Assembly: GCA_050251735.1 (NCBI GenBank)
Contig: JBFWMF010000010.1
Location: 62,001-126,000, forward strand
Direction: 5' to 3'
Source of the DNA: Desulfitobacterium sp050251735
Lineage (GTDB): Bacteria > Bacillota > Desulfitobacteriia > Desulfitobacteriales > Desulfitobacteriaceae
Length of the DNA: 64,000 bases
Part shown: in pieces, positions 33,242 to 41,538 of the stretch
How the letters are laid out: every line of letters starts with the position of its first letter
How positions within the stretch are numbered: the stretch's first letter is position 1
Notes under the pieces: model-generated
Databases searched by the model: none
What the model was told of the DNA's origin: nothing
Seen by the model: the letters and a program-made list of their open reading frames with translations, nothing else
Translations under genes and position numbers: made by a program

Positions 33242-34495
33242 ATGAGCACAAAATTTGCCTTAACTCCGCGTCAAAAAGCCTTGTGGCCCATCCTCATCTT
33301 GGGAGCGTTTTTCGAAGGCTTTGATGATGCGTTGATCAATATTGCTTTACCCTATATTAAAGCAGATTTTAACCTGAGCACTCAGATGTCTGGTTATGCA
33401 CTGTCCATTATTGCCTTTGGAACCATGGTAGCTTTCTTTGTTTCGCGGATGGCGGACACCATCGGTCGGCGTAAAGTCTTTTTAACTTGTGTCTATATGT
33501 ATTCTATTTGCTCCTTAGTCACGGCTTTTTCACCAAATATCCAAGTATTCATCTTTTTACAATTCGTAGCTAGGATTTTCTTAATTGGTTGTTGGTCTGT
33601 AGGTTATGTAATCCTTTGCGAAGAGTTTGCTACAGAACATCGAGGGAAAGCTGTAGGAAGATTCCAGTTGACAGCTGTATTTGGAGCTTTGCTGATTGGT
33701 ATTTTGCTTCCCGTTTTCACCAGTTTCGGTTTAAGCTGGAGAGCTCTTTATGTAGTAGGTGCAGTTCCCATAATTCCTGTTTACCTTATGAGAAATAATT
33801 TACCTGAAACAGAGGCTTTTCTAAATCTGCAAGAAGAAAAGAAGAAAGGCATTCGGCCTCAGAAAGAAGACTTCTTTGGTCCTTGGCGGAGTCCTTTCAC
33901 CAAGTATATGGTTGTCATGTGTCTGGTATGGGTATTCCTCTATTTCGGAGTCAAAGGATCTTTGAACTTCTTCTCCCTCAGAGTTGTTAGTGAATTAAGC
34001 TGGACTCCCAACATGGTAAGCTTAGGCCTTGTTCTTCAAACCCTCACCGGAATCTTCGTCATTGCTATGAATGGCAAAATGATGGATGTCATCGGGCGTA
34101 AGCGGGCTGCTACCATTATCATCATCGTTGGATGTGTCTTTAGTGTATTGACCTTTACTTTAACAGGCTTCTACCCAGTACTTATCTGCAGCATCATTTC
34201 CGCGGGATTTGTTAATTCTTTCTTAATCGTAGGTTCTACTTTAACCAACGAGCTCTTCCCAACGGAAATCCGTGCTAATGCGATGGCTTGGTCTAACAAC
34301 ATCGTCGGTCGTATGGGACAGATTATTGTTCCTACCGCAGTAACCACTATGGCTATCTGGCTTGGTCTTGGTCACGCTACAGCCATTGCCGTAGCCTTGC
34401 CTCTAATTTCCCTCATGTTAATTCTTTTCTTCCTGCCGGAAACTGGCAAGAAGAGTGCTGTGAGTGTAGAGAGCTCAGAGGCTATTTCCAAATAA
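33242..34495 (+). CDS. MFS transporter, organic acid type
   Basis: A 417-residue major facilitator with twelve helices. The first loop motif appears as SRMADTIGRRKVFL (about residues 67-80), and the second half has NGKMMDVIGRKRAA in the matching loop. The FFEGFDDALINIALPYI start is like the aromatic acid:H+ and sugar acid symporter subfamilies. GGGAGGAAA lies upstream of the ATG. It sits between the dehydrogenase and the first ThDP enzyme, so it is the likely importer of the compound handled by this operon, perhaps a sulfonate. No substrate-determining residues can be named. Confidence 0.85.
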   Translation: MSTKFALTPRQKALWPILILGAFFEGFDDALINIALPYIKADFNLSTQMSGYALSIIAFGTMVAFFVSRMADTIGRRKVFLTCVYMYSICSLVTAFSPNIQVFIFLQFVARIFLIGCWSVGYVILCEEFATEHRGKAVGRFQLTAVFGALLIGILLPVFTSFGLSWRALYVVGAVPIIPVYLMRNNLPETEAFLNLQEEKKKGIRPQKEDFFGPWRSPFTKYMVVMCLVWVFLYFGVKGSLNFFSLRVVSELSWTPNMVSLGLVLQTLTGIFVIAMNGKMMDVIGRKRAATIIIIVGCVFSVLTFTLTGFYPVLICSIISAGFVNSFLIVGSTLTNELFPTEIRANAMAWSNNIVGRMGQIIVPTAVTTMAIWLGLGHATAIAVALPLISLMLILFFLPETGKKSAVSVESSEAISK

Positions 34496-34582
34496 ATACA
34501 ATACTTTTTCCCAAACTATATATTATCAAACCCAACTATGTGCTGTTCTCACTGATTAACTATAATATAGGAGGTTTTACAC

Positions 34583-36229
34583 ATGGAAGGAAAATGCAGA
34601 GCAGGAGCTCTTGTTTCTGAGGTCTTAAAAAAGGAAGGTGCCAAATATATCTTTGGTATCCCAGGTGGGCATATCTATCCTGCTATGGAGCGCTGCGAAG
34701 AACTAGGTATTCCCTTTATCGGTGTCCGCCATGAAATGACAGCTGCTTTTGCAGCGGAAGGTTGGGCATTAACCACCGGTAAATTCGGAGTATGCACAGG
34801 AACTGCCGGCCCAGGGGTCACTAATTTGCTTACTGGCTTAGCAAACTCTTATGTAGGAGGATTCCCAGTTTTTGCTCTCGGCGGTAAAGCTCGGGTTACG
34901 GAAAATGACCGTAACGAACTCCAAGATTTTAATTCAATGGCTATTCTCAGTCAAATGACTAAGCATGCTCGTGCGGTCTCTGAGCCCAAACGAATTCCAG
35001 AATATGTGGGCAGAGCTATCGCTCATGCCACCACCGGCAAACCTGGCCCAGTCTACATCGAGGTTCCAAGAGATCTTATGGAAACTGAAGTGGATCTCTC
35101 CACAGTGGAGTTCCAAGAAAGATATATCACTGAAAGCAAGCCCCAAGGAGATCCTGCCAGCATTCAAGCTGCTCTGGAACTGATTAAAGAAGCTCAGAAA
35201 CCGGTCATCATCGCTGGTTCTGGAGTATGGTTCTCCCAAGCTCATTATGAACTCCAAGAATTCGTAGAAAAAACTGGCATCCCCTTTGCAACCCGTAACG
35301 CAGCCAGAGGATGCATCACTGATAAACACCCCTTGTTCATTAGCCCCGGCTATGATCACCCCATTCTTCAAGCCCTTTTGGCAGAAGCTGATCTAGCCAT
35401 CGTTATCGGCACTAAACCTGGCTTTACCTTAGGCAGAGGAAACTTCCGCAAAGATTTGAAAATCATCCGCATCGATATCGATGCTGCAGAGTTGTACAAT
35501 CAGTTAGACGTTAAAGTGGGTATCCACGGCGATGCTAAGGAAGTTCTGAGGCAGCTCATCGCATGTGTCGAAGCCGGAAGTCGTCCCCAATGGGCAGGAT
35601 TCCTTGGTGCAGTAAAACAACAATTTGCCGGTCTTTTTGGCCAAATGTGTGATCCCAGCCATTCACCTATTCATCCAGTTCATTTGATGAGCCAAATTGC
35701 GCAAAGAGTGGATGAAGATACCATCGTCGTCGTTGATGGTGGCGATACAGCTACTTGGGCAACTTTAGTACTACCAGCTTATGGCCCTGGACAAATGCTC
35801 TCTATTGCCGCAACTAGCTTTGGTCCTTTAGGTGTGGGCATGGGTTATGCCATCGCCGCCAAGCTGGCTCATCCAGAGAAGAAGGTCATTATGATCACCG
35901 GAGACGGAGCCTTCGGTTATGGAGTAGCAGAATTCGATACCTTGAAGCGGTATGGACTTGATATCACCACTATTATCCTTAACGATGGTCTCTGGGGCAT
36001 GATTAAACGCTCTGAGGCTAAGAAGGCCAGCGGCAAAGCCAAATTCGTGGGTGTGGAACTCATGGAACAAGTCCACTACGAAAAGGTCGTGGAAGGCTAT
36101 GGCGGCTACGGCGAATTCGTCACAGACCCAGCAGAAGTAGGCAACGCCATCGACCGTGCTCTTGCTTCCGGCAAAATGTCCTGCGTCAACGTCATCACCG
36201 ATCCCCAATTCGGCCCCCCCAGCAGATAA
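34583..36229 (+). CDS. ThDP-dependent decarboxylase/lyase, acetolactate synthase-like
   Basis: A 548-residue enzyme of the acetolactate synthase/pyruvate oxidase superfamily. The ThDP-activating glutamate is in RHEMTAAFAAEG (Glu51). The middle domain follows, and the C-terminal ThDP/Mg motif runs from GDGAFGYGVAEFDT to ILNDGLWG. The middle domain is not clearly of one named branch; similarity to oxalyl-CoA decarboxylase, 2-hydroxyacyl-CoA lyase and acetolactate synthase is only general. It lies one gene before Xsc, so decarboxylation of sulfopyruvate to sulfoacetaldehyde is an attractive role; known sulfopyruvate decarboxylases (ComDE) are much smaller split proteins, so this would be a new type. 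Function is inference. Confidence 0.82.
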   Translation: MEGKCRAGALVSEVLKKEGAKYIFGIPGGHIYPAMERCEELGIPFIGVRHEMTAAFAAEGWALTTGKFGVCTGTAGPGVTNLLTGLANSYVGGFPVFALGGKARVTENDRNELQDFNSMAILSQMTKHARAVSEPKRIPEYVGRAIAHATTGKPGPVYIEVPRDLMETEVDLSTVEFQERYITESKPQGDPASIQAALELIKEAQKPVIIAGSGVWFSQAHYELQEFVEKTGIPFATRNAARGCITDKHPLFISPGYDHPILQALLAEADLAIVIGTKPGFTLGRGNFRKDLKIIRIDIDAAELYNQLDVKVGIHGDAKEVLRQLIACVEAGSRPQWAGFLGAVKQQFAGLFGQMCDPSHSPIHPVHLMSQIAQRVDEDTIVVVDGGDTATWATLVLPAYGPGQMLSIAATSFGPLGVGMGYAIAAKLAHPEKKVIMITGDGAFGYGVAEFDTLKRYGLDITTIILNDGLWGMIKRSEAKKASGKAKFVGVELMEQVHYEKVVEGYGGYGEFVTDPAEVGNAIDRALASGKMSCVNVITDPQFGPPSR

Positions 36230-36238
36230 GAGTGAATC

Positions 36239-36296
36239 AAGGGGACAGGTACAATTATTCAAATTTGGGACAGGGGAATAGGTCCCTTGTCCCAGT
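36239..36296. repeat. REP-like GGGACAGG element
   Basis: Two copies of a GGGACAGG word occur (36241-36249 and 36268-36276), and the second forms a hairpin with a TCCCTTGTCCC arm. The AAGGGGACAGGTAC motif is a known feature of dispersed elements linked to REP/Y1 transposases in many bacteria. No transposase gene is near. Confidence 0.6.
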
Positions 36297-36409
36297 CTTC
36301 TACCTAAACGCCAAAGCATGTGAGTAATCACATATACTGAATAACCAAGTAAATCTATAATGAAACATTACAAAGCGTTTAACTACTACTGTAATTGGAG
36401 GACACTGAA

Positions 36410-36730
36410 ATGAGCGTAAAAGAAGAAATCTATGCATTTTGCGAGAAAATGAATGCAGATCCAGGCCATATGGAAGGAAAGGATCTGAGCTTCCAAGTTA
36501 ACCTAAAAGAAAGTGGCCCCATCCAAATGGTGATTAAGGATGCAAAAATCACTGTTTATGAAGATTGCCCTCATACACCGGAGTTAACCCTGACCATCTC
36601 TGATGACGATTATTCTAAATTACTCAAAAACCAACTCAACACTACAGTGGCGCTAATGACTGGAAAAGTCAAAGTAGATCGTGTAGATAAAGCCTTAAGA
36701 CTTTTGGAAGTAGTTAAGCAATACTACTAA
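36410..36730 (+). CDS. SCP2 sterol-binding-domain protein
   Basis: A 106-residue protein with a typical SCP2 pattern: a helix at the start (KEEIYAFCEKMNAD), then DLSFQVNLKESGPIQMVIKDAKITVYEDCPHTPELTLTISDDDYSKLLKNQLNTTVALMTGKVKVDRVDKALRLLEVV, given here by its parts: the strand pair, the ELTLTISDDDY segment and the final TGKVKV helix region. SCP2 domains bind lipids or acyl-CoA-like molecules in a hydrophobic pocket. ATG 36410 has GGAGGA nine bases upstream. It sits between two ThDP enzyme genes and may bind an intermediate of the pathway; its real ligand is unknown. Confidence 0.85.
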   Translation: MSVKEEIYAFCEKMNADPGHMEGKDLSFQVNLKESGPIQMVIKDAKITVYEDCPHTPELTLTISDDDYSKLLKNQLNTTVALMTGKVKVDRVDKALRLLEVVKQYY

Positions 36731-36838
36731 GAACAGCAAAAAATTAGACTCTTGAGTCTTGTTAAGTTCATAGGTAGTTTCATGTAACTATCTTAGTAAA
36801 GCATAGAATATGCTGGAGTAGATTTGGAGGAAAGTGCA

Positions 36839-38575
36839 ATGGCAAAAGTAAGAATGACACCCAGTGAAGCTATCTGCGAGACTTTATTGGCTGAAGGTGT
36901 GGACCATGTAACTGGTATCGTAGGATCAGCTTTTATGGATCTTCTAGATCTCTTCCCCACAGCCGGGATTAAATTCGTCCCCGTTCGTCACGAACAATCC
37001 GCCGGACATATGGAGGATGCTTATACCCGTGTTACCGGCCGTGCAGGAGTGCTCATTGGCCAAAATGGCCCTGGTATCACCAATATGGTCACCTCTGTGG
37101 CAGCAGCCAATTCGGCCCATACCCCTATGGTTATTATCTGCCCCTCAGCTGGGACTCCGACAGTGGGCTGGGACGGCTTCCAAGAAGCAGACACCGTTCA
37201 GATTTTCAAAGCTATTACTAAGGAAACCATTCGCGTACCCCATCCTTCCCGGGCTGCTGATTGCCTGCGGACTGCTTTCCGCATTGCTTACGCGGAGCGG
37301 GGCCCTGTACTCTATGATATCCCTAGGGATTATTTCTATGGAGAAATCGATGAGCATATCCTCGAACCCCATCAATATCGGGTTTCCCAACGGGGCTGCG
37401 GAGATTTGGCTTCCATTGCCAAGTCTGTTGAGCTCTTAGCTTCCGCGAAGCGTCCAGTCATTATCTCCGGTCGCGGAGTTGTCGATACCAAATCCAAGGA
37501 CATCGTAGCGAAAATCGCGGAGCTCCTCACTGCTCCTGTAGCTTGCACCTATCTCCATAACGATGCCTTTCCTTCAGATCATCACCTGTGGTTAGGGCCT
37601 ATCGGTTATATGGGCTCTAAAGCAGCTATGAATACAGTAGCAGAGGCAGACGTTATCCTTGCCTTGGGAACTAGACTTTCAGTCTTCGGTACCACTCCTC
37701 AATATGACATCAATTACTTCCCAGACAGTGCCAAGATAATTCAAGTGGATATTAATCCTCGCAATATCGCCAGAACCCATCCTGTAGAAGTAGGTTTGAT
37801 TGCTGATGCGAAAGAAGCGGCCAAGGAAATCCTCAAAGGATTAGAAGAAAAAATCCCTAATCCTCAAGTTAATGAAGAATACTTAAAAGTCATTAAGAGT
37901 CGTCAGGATGCTTGGGATAAGGAAATTGTTTACTTAGCAATGGTAGATGGTGATCCTATCAATCCTCGCCGTGCCCTTTTAGAAATCCAAAAAGTGCTAC
38001 CTGAAAATGCTATCGTCTCTACAGATATTGGTAATGTCTCCTCTACAGCTAATAGCTACCTGAGATTTAAAGGGGAAGGAATGCATATTGCAGCTCTGAC
38101 CTTTGGTAACACCGGATTTGCTTACCCCGCAGCCCTAGGTGCACAAATGGCGAATCCCGATGCTCCTGTCGTCGCTATTGTCGGGGATGGTGCTTGGGGA
38201 ATGAGCCTCCATGAAGTCAGTACAGCTGTTGAACATAATCTACCAGTCGTTGCTATTGTCTTCCGTAACATGGCTTGGTGTGCAGAAAAGAAAAATCAAA
38301 TCGATTTCTACAATAATCGCTTTATCGGCGCCGATATTCCTAATCCGGAAAGTTTTGCTCCAGTAGCCATCGCCATGGGAGCAGAAGGTATCCGTGTTAG
38401 TAATCCAGAGGAAGTGGGACCAGCTTTAGAGAAAGCCTTGGCATCCCGGAAACCCACCGTGCTAGAAATCGTCTGTGATGGAACCCAACTGGCACCACCT
38501 TTCAGAAAGGATGCGCTGAAATTACCTACCCGCCTGTTGCCTAAGTACAAGGATTTAGATGTGAGAAATTGGTAA
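36839..38575 (+). CDS. xsc: Sulfoacetaldehyde acetyltransferase
   Basis: A 578-residue ThDP enzyme that turns sulfoacetaldehyde and phosphate into acetyl phosphate and sulfite. Xsc-specific segments are present: GIVGSAFMD, RHEQSAGHMEDAYTR with the ThDP glutamate Glu52, GQNGPGITN, YLHNDAFPSDHHLW followed by GPIGYMGSKAAM, and the end PPFRKDALKLPTRLLPKY. The ThDP/Mg motif is GDGAWGMSLHEVS to FRNMAW. The length matches Xsc. GGAGGA lies upstream of ATG 36839. Xsc occurs in taurine, isethionate, sulfolactate and sulfoacetate breakdown. Desulfitobacteria can respire sulfite, so the sulfite made here could serve as an electron acceptor. No phosphotransacetylase or acetate kinase gene is in the window. 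Confidence 0.93.
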   Translation: MAKVRMTPSEAICETLLAEGVDHVTGIVGSAFMDLLDLFPTAGIKFVPVRHEQSAGHMEDAYTRVTGRAGVLIGQNGPGITNMVTSVAAANSAHTPMVIICPSAGTPTVGWDGFQEADTVQIFKAITKETIRVPHPSRAADCLRTAFRIAYAERGPVLYDIPRDYFYGEIDEHILEPHQYRVSQRGCGDLASIAKSVELLASAKRPVIISGRGVVDTKSKDIVAKIAELLTAPVACTYLHNDAFPSDHHLWLGPIGYMGSKAAMNTVAEADVILALGTRLSVFGTTPQYDINYFPDSAKIIQVDINPRNIARTHPVEVGLIADAKEAAKEILKGLEEKIPNPQVNEEYLKVIKSRQDAWDKEIVYLAMVDGDPINPRRALLEIQKVLPENAIVSTDIGNVSSTANSYLRFKGEGMHIAALTFGNTGFAYPAALGAQMANPDAPVVAIVGDGAWGMSLHEVSTAVEHNLPVVAIVFRNMAWCAEKKNQIDFYNNRFIGADIPNPESFAPVAIAMGAEGIRVSNPEEVGPALEKALASRKPTVLEIVCDGTQLAPPFRKDALKLPTRLLPKYKDLDVRNW

Positions 38576-38610
38576 ACATCTTACGCTAGGGAAGCGTTCG
38601 TTGCCGCAAA

Positions 38611-38651
38611 AAAGGTATAATTCCTCATAATTTTGACGGAATTATACCTTT
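38611..38651 (+). terminator. Terminator after xsc
   Basis: AAAGGTATAATTCC and GGAATTATACCTTT form a perfect 14-base stem around a 13-base loop. The T run is short. It separates xsc from the alcohol dehydrogenase gene. Confidence 0.8.
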
Positions 38652-38748
38652 GCCTATGTCCGTAAGTATACTCCGCAGGGCATAAGCAAAGGAATATCTA
38701 TTACTGTATTCGAGCAAAGATGATAGTATAGATATATGGGGGTATGAA

Positions 38749-39954
38749 ATGTATAAGTTATATTGTAGAGCCTTTCAAAGCGTGTTGAAGCTTGGTACCT
38801 ATTTTATGCTTTGGCGCACCCCAAAGTTGCTTGAGGGAAAAAACAGCCTAGGCCAGCTCCCCAGACTTATTAAAAATAAAGAAATCAATAGTGTACTCAT
38901 CGTAACGGACAAAGGAATTTCTTCCCTAGGGTTAATGAATAGCTTACTTAAAGGATTAGAGGATCATGATATCAAGTATTGTGTGTATGATAAAACCGTT
39001 CCTAATCCAACCATTGATAATATTGAAGAAGCCCTAAAACTATACTATAGCAACAAATGTAAGGGGATTATTGCCTTTGGAGGCGGGTCGCCAATGGATT
39101 GTGCAAAGGGAGTGGGAGCGCGTATTGCCCGTCCCCAGAAGATGATCCCCCAAATGAAAGGGCTACTCAAAGTCTTAAAAACAATCCCGCCTCTATTTGC
39201 TATTCCAACAACAGCTGGGACGGGAAGCGAAGCCACCATTGCAGCAGTAATCACTAATCAGGAAACACACGAGAAGTATGCAATTAATGATTTGGTGCTT
39301 ATCCCTAAATATGCTGTATTAGACCCCGCGCTTACCGTAGGTTTGCCACCTCATATTACGTCAACGACAGGCTTAGATGCTCTTACTCATGCAGTAGAGG
39401 CCTATATCGGCAGAAGTAACACCAAAGAAACTAAGGAGTTAAGCCGAAAAGCAGTAAACTTGATTTTCGATAATCTATTTGAGGCCTATTCTAACGGGAC
39501 AAATCTTGTGGCACGTGAAAATATGCAGAAGGCATCCTTTTATGCTGGGATTGCCTTTACCCGGGCTTATGTTGGATATGTTCATGCCTTGGCCCATCCC
39601 TTAGGCGGATTTTATGGAACACCTCATGGTCTGGCTAATGCTGTGATTCTACCCTATGTGCTTGAATACTACGGGGAGCCAGCCCACAAACCTTTGGCAG
39701 AACTGGCCGATTTAATTGGAATTTCTGAAAAGATGGATAATACAGAGGAAAAGGCTTTGAAATTTATTGATGCGATTAAGAAGCTTAACCAAAGCATGGA
39801 GATTCCTGAAACAATCGGCGGAATTAAGGAGAAGGATATCCCAACGATGAGTGATCGGGCCTTTAAGGAGGCCAATCCACTTTATCCAGTACCGAGGATT
39901 CTATCGAGAGAAGACTTGATCAAGCTTTATGACCTAATAAGAGTAAAGATATAG
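38749..39954 (+). CDS. Iron-containing alcohol dehydrogenase
   Basis: A 401-residue group III (Fe-ADH) enzyme. The NAD-binding part has GGGSPMDCAKGVG and PTTAGTGSEAT; the metal-binding part has the paired histidines in HALAHPLGGFYGTPHG, together with the aspartate and histidine of TGLDALTHAVE. It has a 20-residue extra N-terminus (YKLYCRAFQSVLKLGTYFM) of hydrophobic nature. Fe-ADH enzymes reduce or oxidise small aldehydes and alcohols; the sulfoacetaldehyde reductase SarD of Bilophila belongs to this family, so conversion between sulfoacetaldehyde and isethionate is possible here. It is likely co-transcribed with the aldehyde dehydrogenase, 38 bases on. The substrate is unproven. Confidence 0.9.
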   Translation: MYKLYCRAFQSVLKLGTYFMLWRTPKLLEGKNSLGQLPRLIKNKEINSVLIVTDKGISSLGLMNSLLKGLEDHDIKYCVYDKTVPNPTIDNIEEALKLYYSNKCKGIIAFGGGSPMDCAKGVGARIARPQKMIPQMKGLLKVLKTIPPLFAIPTTAGTGSEATIAAVITNQETHEKYAINDLVLIPKYAVLDPALTVGLPPHITSTTGLDALTHAVEAYIGRSNTKETKELSRKAVNLIFDNLFEAYSNGTNLVARENMQKASFYAGIAFTRAYVGYVHALAHPLGGFYGTPHGLANAVILPYVLEYYGEPAHKPLAELADLIGISEKMDNTEEKALKFIDAIKKLNQSMEIPETIGGIKEKDIPTMSDRAFKEANPLYPVPRILSREDLIKLYDLIRVKI

Positions 39955-39992
39955 ATGACGAGTTAAAAAAAGTTCCGTGGGAGGTGTGCGTT

Positions 39993-41363
39993 ATGAGTGA
40001 TGTCAAAGAAATAATCCTTAAACAAAGAAGATACTTTGAAGAGGGTAAAACCAAAGAACTGAATTTTCGTATGGAGAAGCTCAGGGTCTTAAGAAAGGTC
40101 ATTATTGATAATGAAGAAGAAATCAGGGAGGCTTTGCATAAAGACTTAAATAAGACTCCCTTTGAGGCCTATGCTACAGAAGTAGGGATTGTTCTAGAAG
40201 AATTAAGTTACACATTAAAGCATCTACCGAAATGGGTGAAAAGGAAAAGGGTAAGAACACCGATTACCCAATTCCTAGCCACAAGTTTCACCTATCCCGA
40301 ACCTCATGGAATAACCTTGATTATGTCTCCCTGGAACTATCCCTTCCAGCTTGCGATTGCACCATTGATTGGCGCCATCGCTGCAGGCAATTGCTCGGTT
40401 ATTAAACCCTCTGAGTATTCCTTCAATACCTCTGTAGTAATCGAGAAGCTCATAAAAGAGAATTTCAAAGAGGAATTTATTACGGTAGTACGCGGTGGGA
40501 GAGAAGCTAATAAAACCTTGTTGGATGAAAAATTTGATCATATCTTCTTTACAGGAAGTGTAGCGGTTGGTAAGACAGTCATGGAAGCAGCCTCCAAACA
40601 CCTTACCCCTGTAACGCTGGAGTTGGGTGGTAAAAGCCCTTGCATTGTGGATGAAACTGCAAATATAGACTTGGCAGCAAAGCGGATTATTTGGGGAAAG
40701 CTCTTAAATTCAGGGCAAACTTGTGTAGCCCCGGATTATCTCCTAGTTCACAGTAGTATCAAGAGCAAACTTATCGATAAAATGAAAGAATACGTGGATG
40801 AGTTTTACGGGAAAAATCCCAGTATAAATGAAGACTACCCAAAGATAATTAATGAAAAGCATTTTAAGCGATTACAAAGCCTTATCCTAGGTGAAGAAAT
40901 TGTCTTCGGGGGACGATTTAATGAAGAAACCCATCAGATCTCCCCAACCATTGTTCATAATGTAACCTGGGACAGTCCTGTCATGTTGGAAGAGATTTTT
41001 GGGCCCATTTTGCCGGTGCTGGAATTTGAGCACTTAAGGGAGGTTGTTTCTCAAGTCAATAAGCATCCCAAACCCTTGGCACTCTACTTCTTTACTACTA
41101 AAAAGGAAAGAGAAGAACAGATCCTCAGGGATATCTCCTTTGGTGGAGGATGTATTAACGATACCATTGTGCACTTAGCGACTTCCTATATGCCCTTCGG
41201 TGGGGTTGGTGAAAGTGGAATGGGAGGATATCATGGTAAGGCGAGTTTTGATACCTTTTCACATCAAAAAAGTATTATGAAAAGATCTAATTTGCTCGAT
41301 ATTCCTTTAAGGTATCCACCCTTTAAAAATAAGTTGAGCTTAGTAAAAAAGGTTATGAGATAG
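39993..41363 (+). CDS. Aldehyde dehydrogenase, class 3-like
   Basis: A 456-residue NAD(P)-dependent aldehyde dehydrogenase of the YwdH/fatty-aldehyde type. The active cysteine is Cys244 in NSGQTCVAPDY, with the general base Glu210 in TLELGGKSP. The cofactor loop is FFTGSVAVGK, and MSPWNYPFQLAI is the typical N-terminal substrate channel segment. ATG 39993 has GGGAGGTG six bases upstream and is preferred over GTG 39984. It follows the alcohol dehydrogenase, so the pair could carry an alcohol through an aldehyde to an acid. A fatty-aldehyde substrate is equally possible, since the class 3 group has broad range. Confidence 0.92.
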   Translation: MSDVKEIILKQRRYFEEGKTKELNFRMEKLRVLRKVIIDNEEEIREALHKDLNKTPFEAYATEVGIVLEELSYTLKHLPKWVKRKRVRTPITQFLATSFTYPEPHGITLIMSPWNYPFQLAIAPLIGAIAAGNCSVIKPSEYSFNTSVVIEKLIKENFKEEFITVVRGGREANKTLLDEKFDHIFFTGSVAVGKTVMEAASKHLTPVTLELGGKSPCIVDETANIDLAAKRIIWGKLLNSGQTCVAPDYLLVHSSIKSKLIDKMKEYVDEFYGKNPSINEDYPKIINEKHFKRLQSLILGEEIVFGGRFNEETHQISPTIVHNVTWDSPVMLEEIFGPILPVLEFEHLREVVSQVNKHPKPLALYFFTTKKEREEQILRDISFGGGCINDTIVHLATSYMPFGGVGESGMGGYHGKASFDTFSHQKSIMKRSNLLDIPLRYPPFKNKLSLVKKVMR

Positions 41364-41375
41364 ACTGAGTCGATA

Positions 41376-41510
41376 AATATTGTATACATTGCTAATAACT
41401 GTTGAAAACAACCCTCGTACTATGTTATTTTTAAGGCATAAATTCTCAAAGAGAAGAGCAAAGGCGCTCAAATGGACTGTACAAACGTACGTCCTTTTGG
41501 GCGCCTTTTT
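41376..41510 (+). promoter_or_regulatory. glnN leader with attenuator, ANTAR-like hexaloop hairpin
   Basis: A hairpin GAGC-AAAGGC-GCTC lies at 41456-41469. Its six-base loop has A at position 1 and G at position 4, the signature of ANTAR-domain antiterminator targets. Its 3' arm overlaps the 5' arm of a long terminator hairpin (41461-41510, GGCGC with GCGCC and a T run), so the two exclude each other. The upstream word AAATATTGTATACATTG (with its palindrome TGTATACA) also occurs in the gltB leader. Switching by an ANTAR regulator under nitrogen need is inferred. Confidence 0.72.
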
Positions 41511-41538
41511 ATGTGCCACAAAGGAAAGGGGAACGAAA

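Noticed and set aside
35828..36331. A 167-codon minus-strand frame opposite the first ThDP enzyme
   Set aside because: It is antisense to the conserved ThDP motif region of a clear gene.
41400..41430. Sigma-54 or ordinary sigma-A promoter in the glnN and gltB leaders
   Set aside because: No GG-N10-GC -24/-12 pair is found, and the TTGAAA to TACTAT distance of 10 bases is too short for a sigma-A promoter.
41380..41538. N-terminal extension of glutamine synthetase by 53 codons
   Set aside because: It covers the leader terminator and hairpin, has no ribosome site, and the family N-terminus begins at ATG 41539.
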